Assembly: GCF_018310535.1 (NCBI RefSeq)
Contig: NZ_CP074102.1
Coordinates: 8,184,001 to 8,248,000, forward strand
From: Streptomyces mirabilis
GTDB lineage: Bacteria; Actinomycetota; Actinomycetes; Streptomycetales; Streptomycetaceae
Direction of reading: 5' to 3'
Length of the DNA stretch: 64,000 nt
The stretch's first letter is position 1, and every line of letters begins with the position of its first letter. Positions 62,992 to 64,000 of the stretch are shown in pieces. A model generated the notes under the pieces. It worked only from the letters and a program-made list of their open reading frames with translations, was not told the DNA's origin and made no database searches. A program made the position numbers and the translations under genes.

Positions 62992-64000
62992 GTGACTGTG
63001 CCTTCTAACGAGGGGCTCACCACCGGCCAACTGCCCGTCGCGGTCATCGGAGCCGGCCCCATCGGCCTGGCTGCCGCCGCCCACCTCGTCGAACGCGGCG
63101 TCGAGCCTCTGGTCCTGGAAGCCGGGCCGGCCGCGGCGGCCGCGGCGCGTGAGTGGAGCCACATCCGGCTGTTCTCCACCTGGGGCGAGGTCACTGACCT
63201 GGCCGCCGAGAAGCTCCTCGCTCCGACCGGCTGGACCAAGCCCGACGCGGCCACGTATCCCTCCGGTGGCGACTGGGCCGAGCAGTATCTGCAGCCGCTG
63301 GCCGACGCCCTGGGCGACCGTGTGCGCTACCACACCACGGTGACCGGGGTCTCGCGCGCCGGACGCGACCGCATCGTCGACGCCGACCGCGAAAGCCGGC
63401 CCTTCGTCCTGCACCTCACCACCGCCGATGGCGAGGAGGAGCGCATCTTCGCGCGCGCCGTCATTGACGCCTCCGGCACCTGGACCAAGCCCGGCCCGGC
63501 CGGGGCCAGCGGTCTGCCCGCCCTCGGAGAAAAGGCCGCCGCCGACCGCGTCACCTACCGCGTCCCCGACCTCAAGGACCCGGCCGTCCGCATTCGTTAC
63601 GCGGGCAAGCGCACCGCCGTCATCGGCTCCGGCGCCTCCGCCTTCACCGCGTTGGCCACCCTCGCGGACGTCGCCAAGGACGAGTCGGGCACGCATGCGG
63701 TGTGGGTGCTGCGGCGTGGCATCAGTGGTTCCACGTTCGGCGGCGGCGAAGCCGACCAGCTGCCCGCCCGCGGCGCGCTGGGGCTGGCAGCGAAGGCCGC
63801 GGTCGACAACGGCTACGCCGACGCGGTCACCGGATTCCGCACCGAGGCCATCGAGCGGGCGGACGACGGACGGCTCATTCTGGTCGGCGAGGACGGCCGA
63901 CACCTCGACCCGGTCGACGAGGTCATCGTCCTGACCGGCTTCCGCCCCGACCTCGCCTTCCTCTCCGAGATCCGCCTCGGTCTCGACGAACGCCTCCAGG
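62992..64000 (+). CDS. NAD(P)/FAD flavoprotein of the arsenic cluster (3' end outside window)
   Basis: GTG start at 62992 (AGGGGATTCGTT upstream). At least 336 codons are open to the window edge. LPVAVIGAGPIGLAAAAHLV (FAD site), WSHIRLFSTWGEVTDLAAEK, AVIDASGTWTKPGP, KRTAVIGSGASAFTALATLA (NAD(P) site) and VDEVIVLTGFRPDLAFL. The double Rossmann layout is that of ArsO-like or thiol-linked flavoproteins that accompany ars genes in Streptomyces. Shared operators with arsR make it arsenic-inducible by inference. It is intact so far, unlike the copy at 56519. Confidence 0.88.
   Translation, partial: MTVPSNEGLTTGQLPVAVIGAGPIGLAAAAHLVERGVEPLVLEAGPAAAAAAREWSHIRLFSTWGEVTDLAAEKLLAPTGWTKPDAATYPSGGDWAEQYLQPLADALGDRVRYHTTVTGVSRAGRDRIVDADRESRPFVLHLTTADGEEERIFARAVIDASGTWTKPGPAGASGLPALGEKAAADRVTYRVPDLKDPAVRIRYAGKRTAVIGSGASAFTALATLADVAKDESGTHAVWVLRRGISGSTFGGGEADQLPARGALGLAAKAAVDNGYADAVTGFRTEAIERADDGRLILVGEDGRHLDPVDEVIVLTGFRPDLAFLSEIRLGLDERLQ

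Overview
The window is high-GC, dense, actinobacterial DNA. Frequent GTG starts, GTGA/ATGA stop-start overlaps, a roadblock/sensor-kinase pair of the Streptomyces conservon type, a SpoIIE/PAS/GAF phosphatase and Streptomyces-type insertion sequences all point to Streptomyces or a close relative. It reads as an accessory (arm-like) region: a mobile-element yard at each end, two catabolic clusters in the middle, and many broken genes.

Layout. 1-5.3 kb: four overlapping genes of a Tn554-like multi-recombinase cassette (three tyrosine-recombinase-like proteins and a small coiled-coil partner). 5.5-14.3 kb: regulators (XRE, HxlR), IS3 and IS5 remnants, a complete 2.5-kb serine-recombinase element sitting in an IS5-family transposase gene, then an IS5-family and an IS630-family element that hit a two-gene unit (serine hydrolase plus a small unknown gene). 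14.9-18.6 kb: TIGR01777 epimerase, MarR regulator, DUF6069 membrane protein and MFS transporter, with two MarR-type operator dyads. 18.7-28.3 kb: LysR regulator divergent from a nine-gene aromatic ring-cleavage operon (two FAH-family proteins, cyclase, FAD monooxygenase, amidohydrolase, extradiol dioxygenase, SDR, CoA-transferase A and B) closed by a strong terminator.

28.3-32.5 kb: a partial conservon (CvnB-like and a 5'-truncated CvnA-like kinase) and a SpoIIE phosphatase. 32.7-46.3 kb: a second catabolic region (acyl-CoA dehydrogenase, D-2-hydroxyacid dehydrogenase, class II aldolase, acyl-CoA synthetase, Baeyer-Villiger-type monooxygenase, TetR with a perfect 17-bp palindrome, alpha/beta hydrolase, SDR, FMN hydroxyacid oxidase, PucR/CdaR-type regulator). 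It also holds the broken remains of an arylsulfatase, of its formylglycine-generating enzyme and of an MFS transporter. 46.5-53.1 kb: poorly conserved genes, a MerR fragment, a frameshifted STAND-type ATPase, an FAD monooxygenase and a SnoaL-like protein.

53.4-64 kb: arsenic resistance. A dead trxB, two arsC-type reductases, arsR, an aquaporin and a frameshifted ArsO-like flavoprotein are followed by a decayed IS5-type element, a C-terminally rearranged transposase of another IS, and a group II intron with its reverse transcriptase. Then comes a second arsR divergent from a second flavoprotein that runs off the window. The arsenic genes would work as reduction of arsenate (ArsC), passage of trivalent arsenic out through the aquaporin, flavoprotein chemistry (ArsO-like), and ArsR derepression. 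The most notable structures are the serine-recombinase element with deducible att sites and the nested insertions whose precise removal restores open genes.
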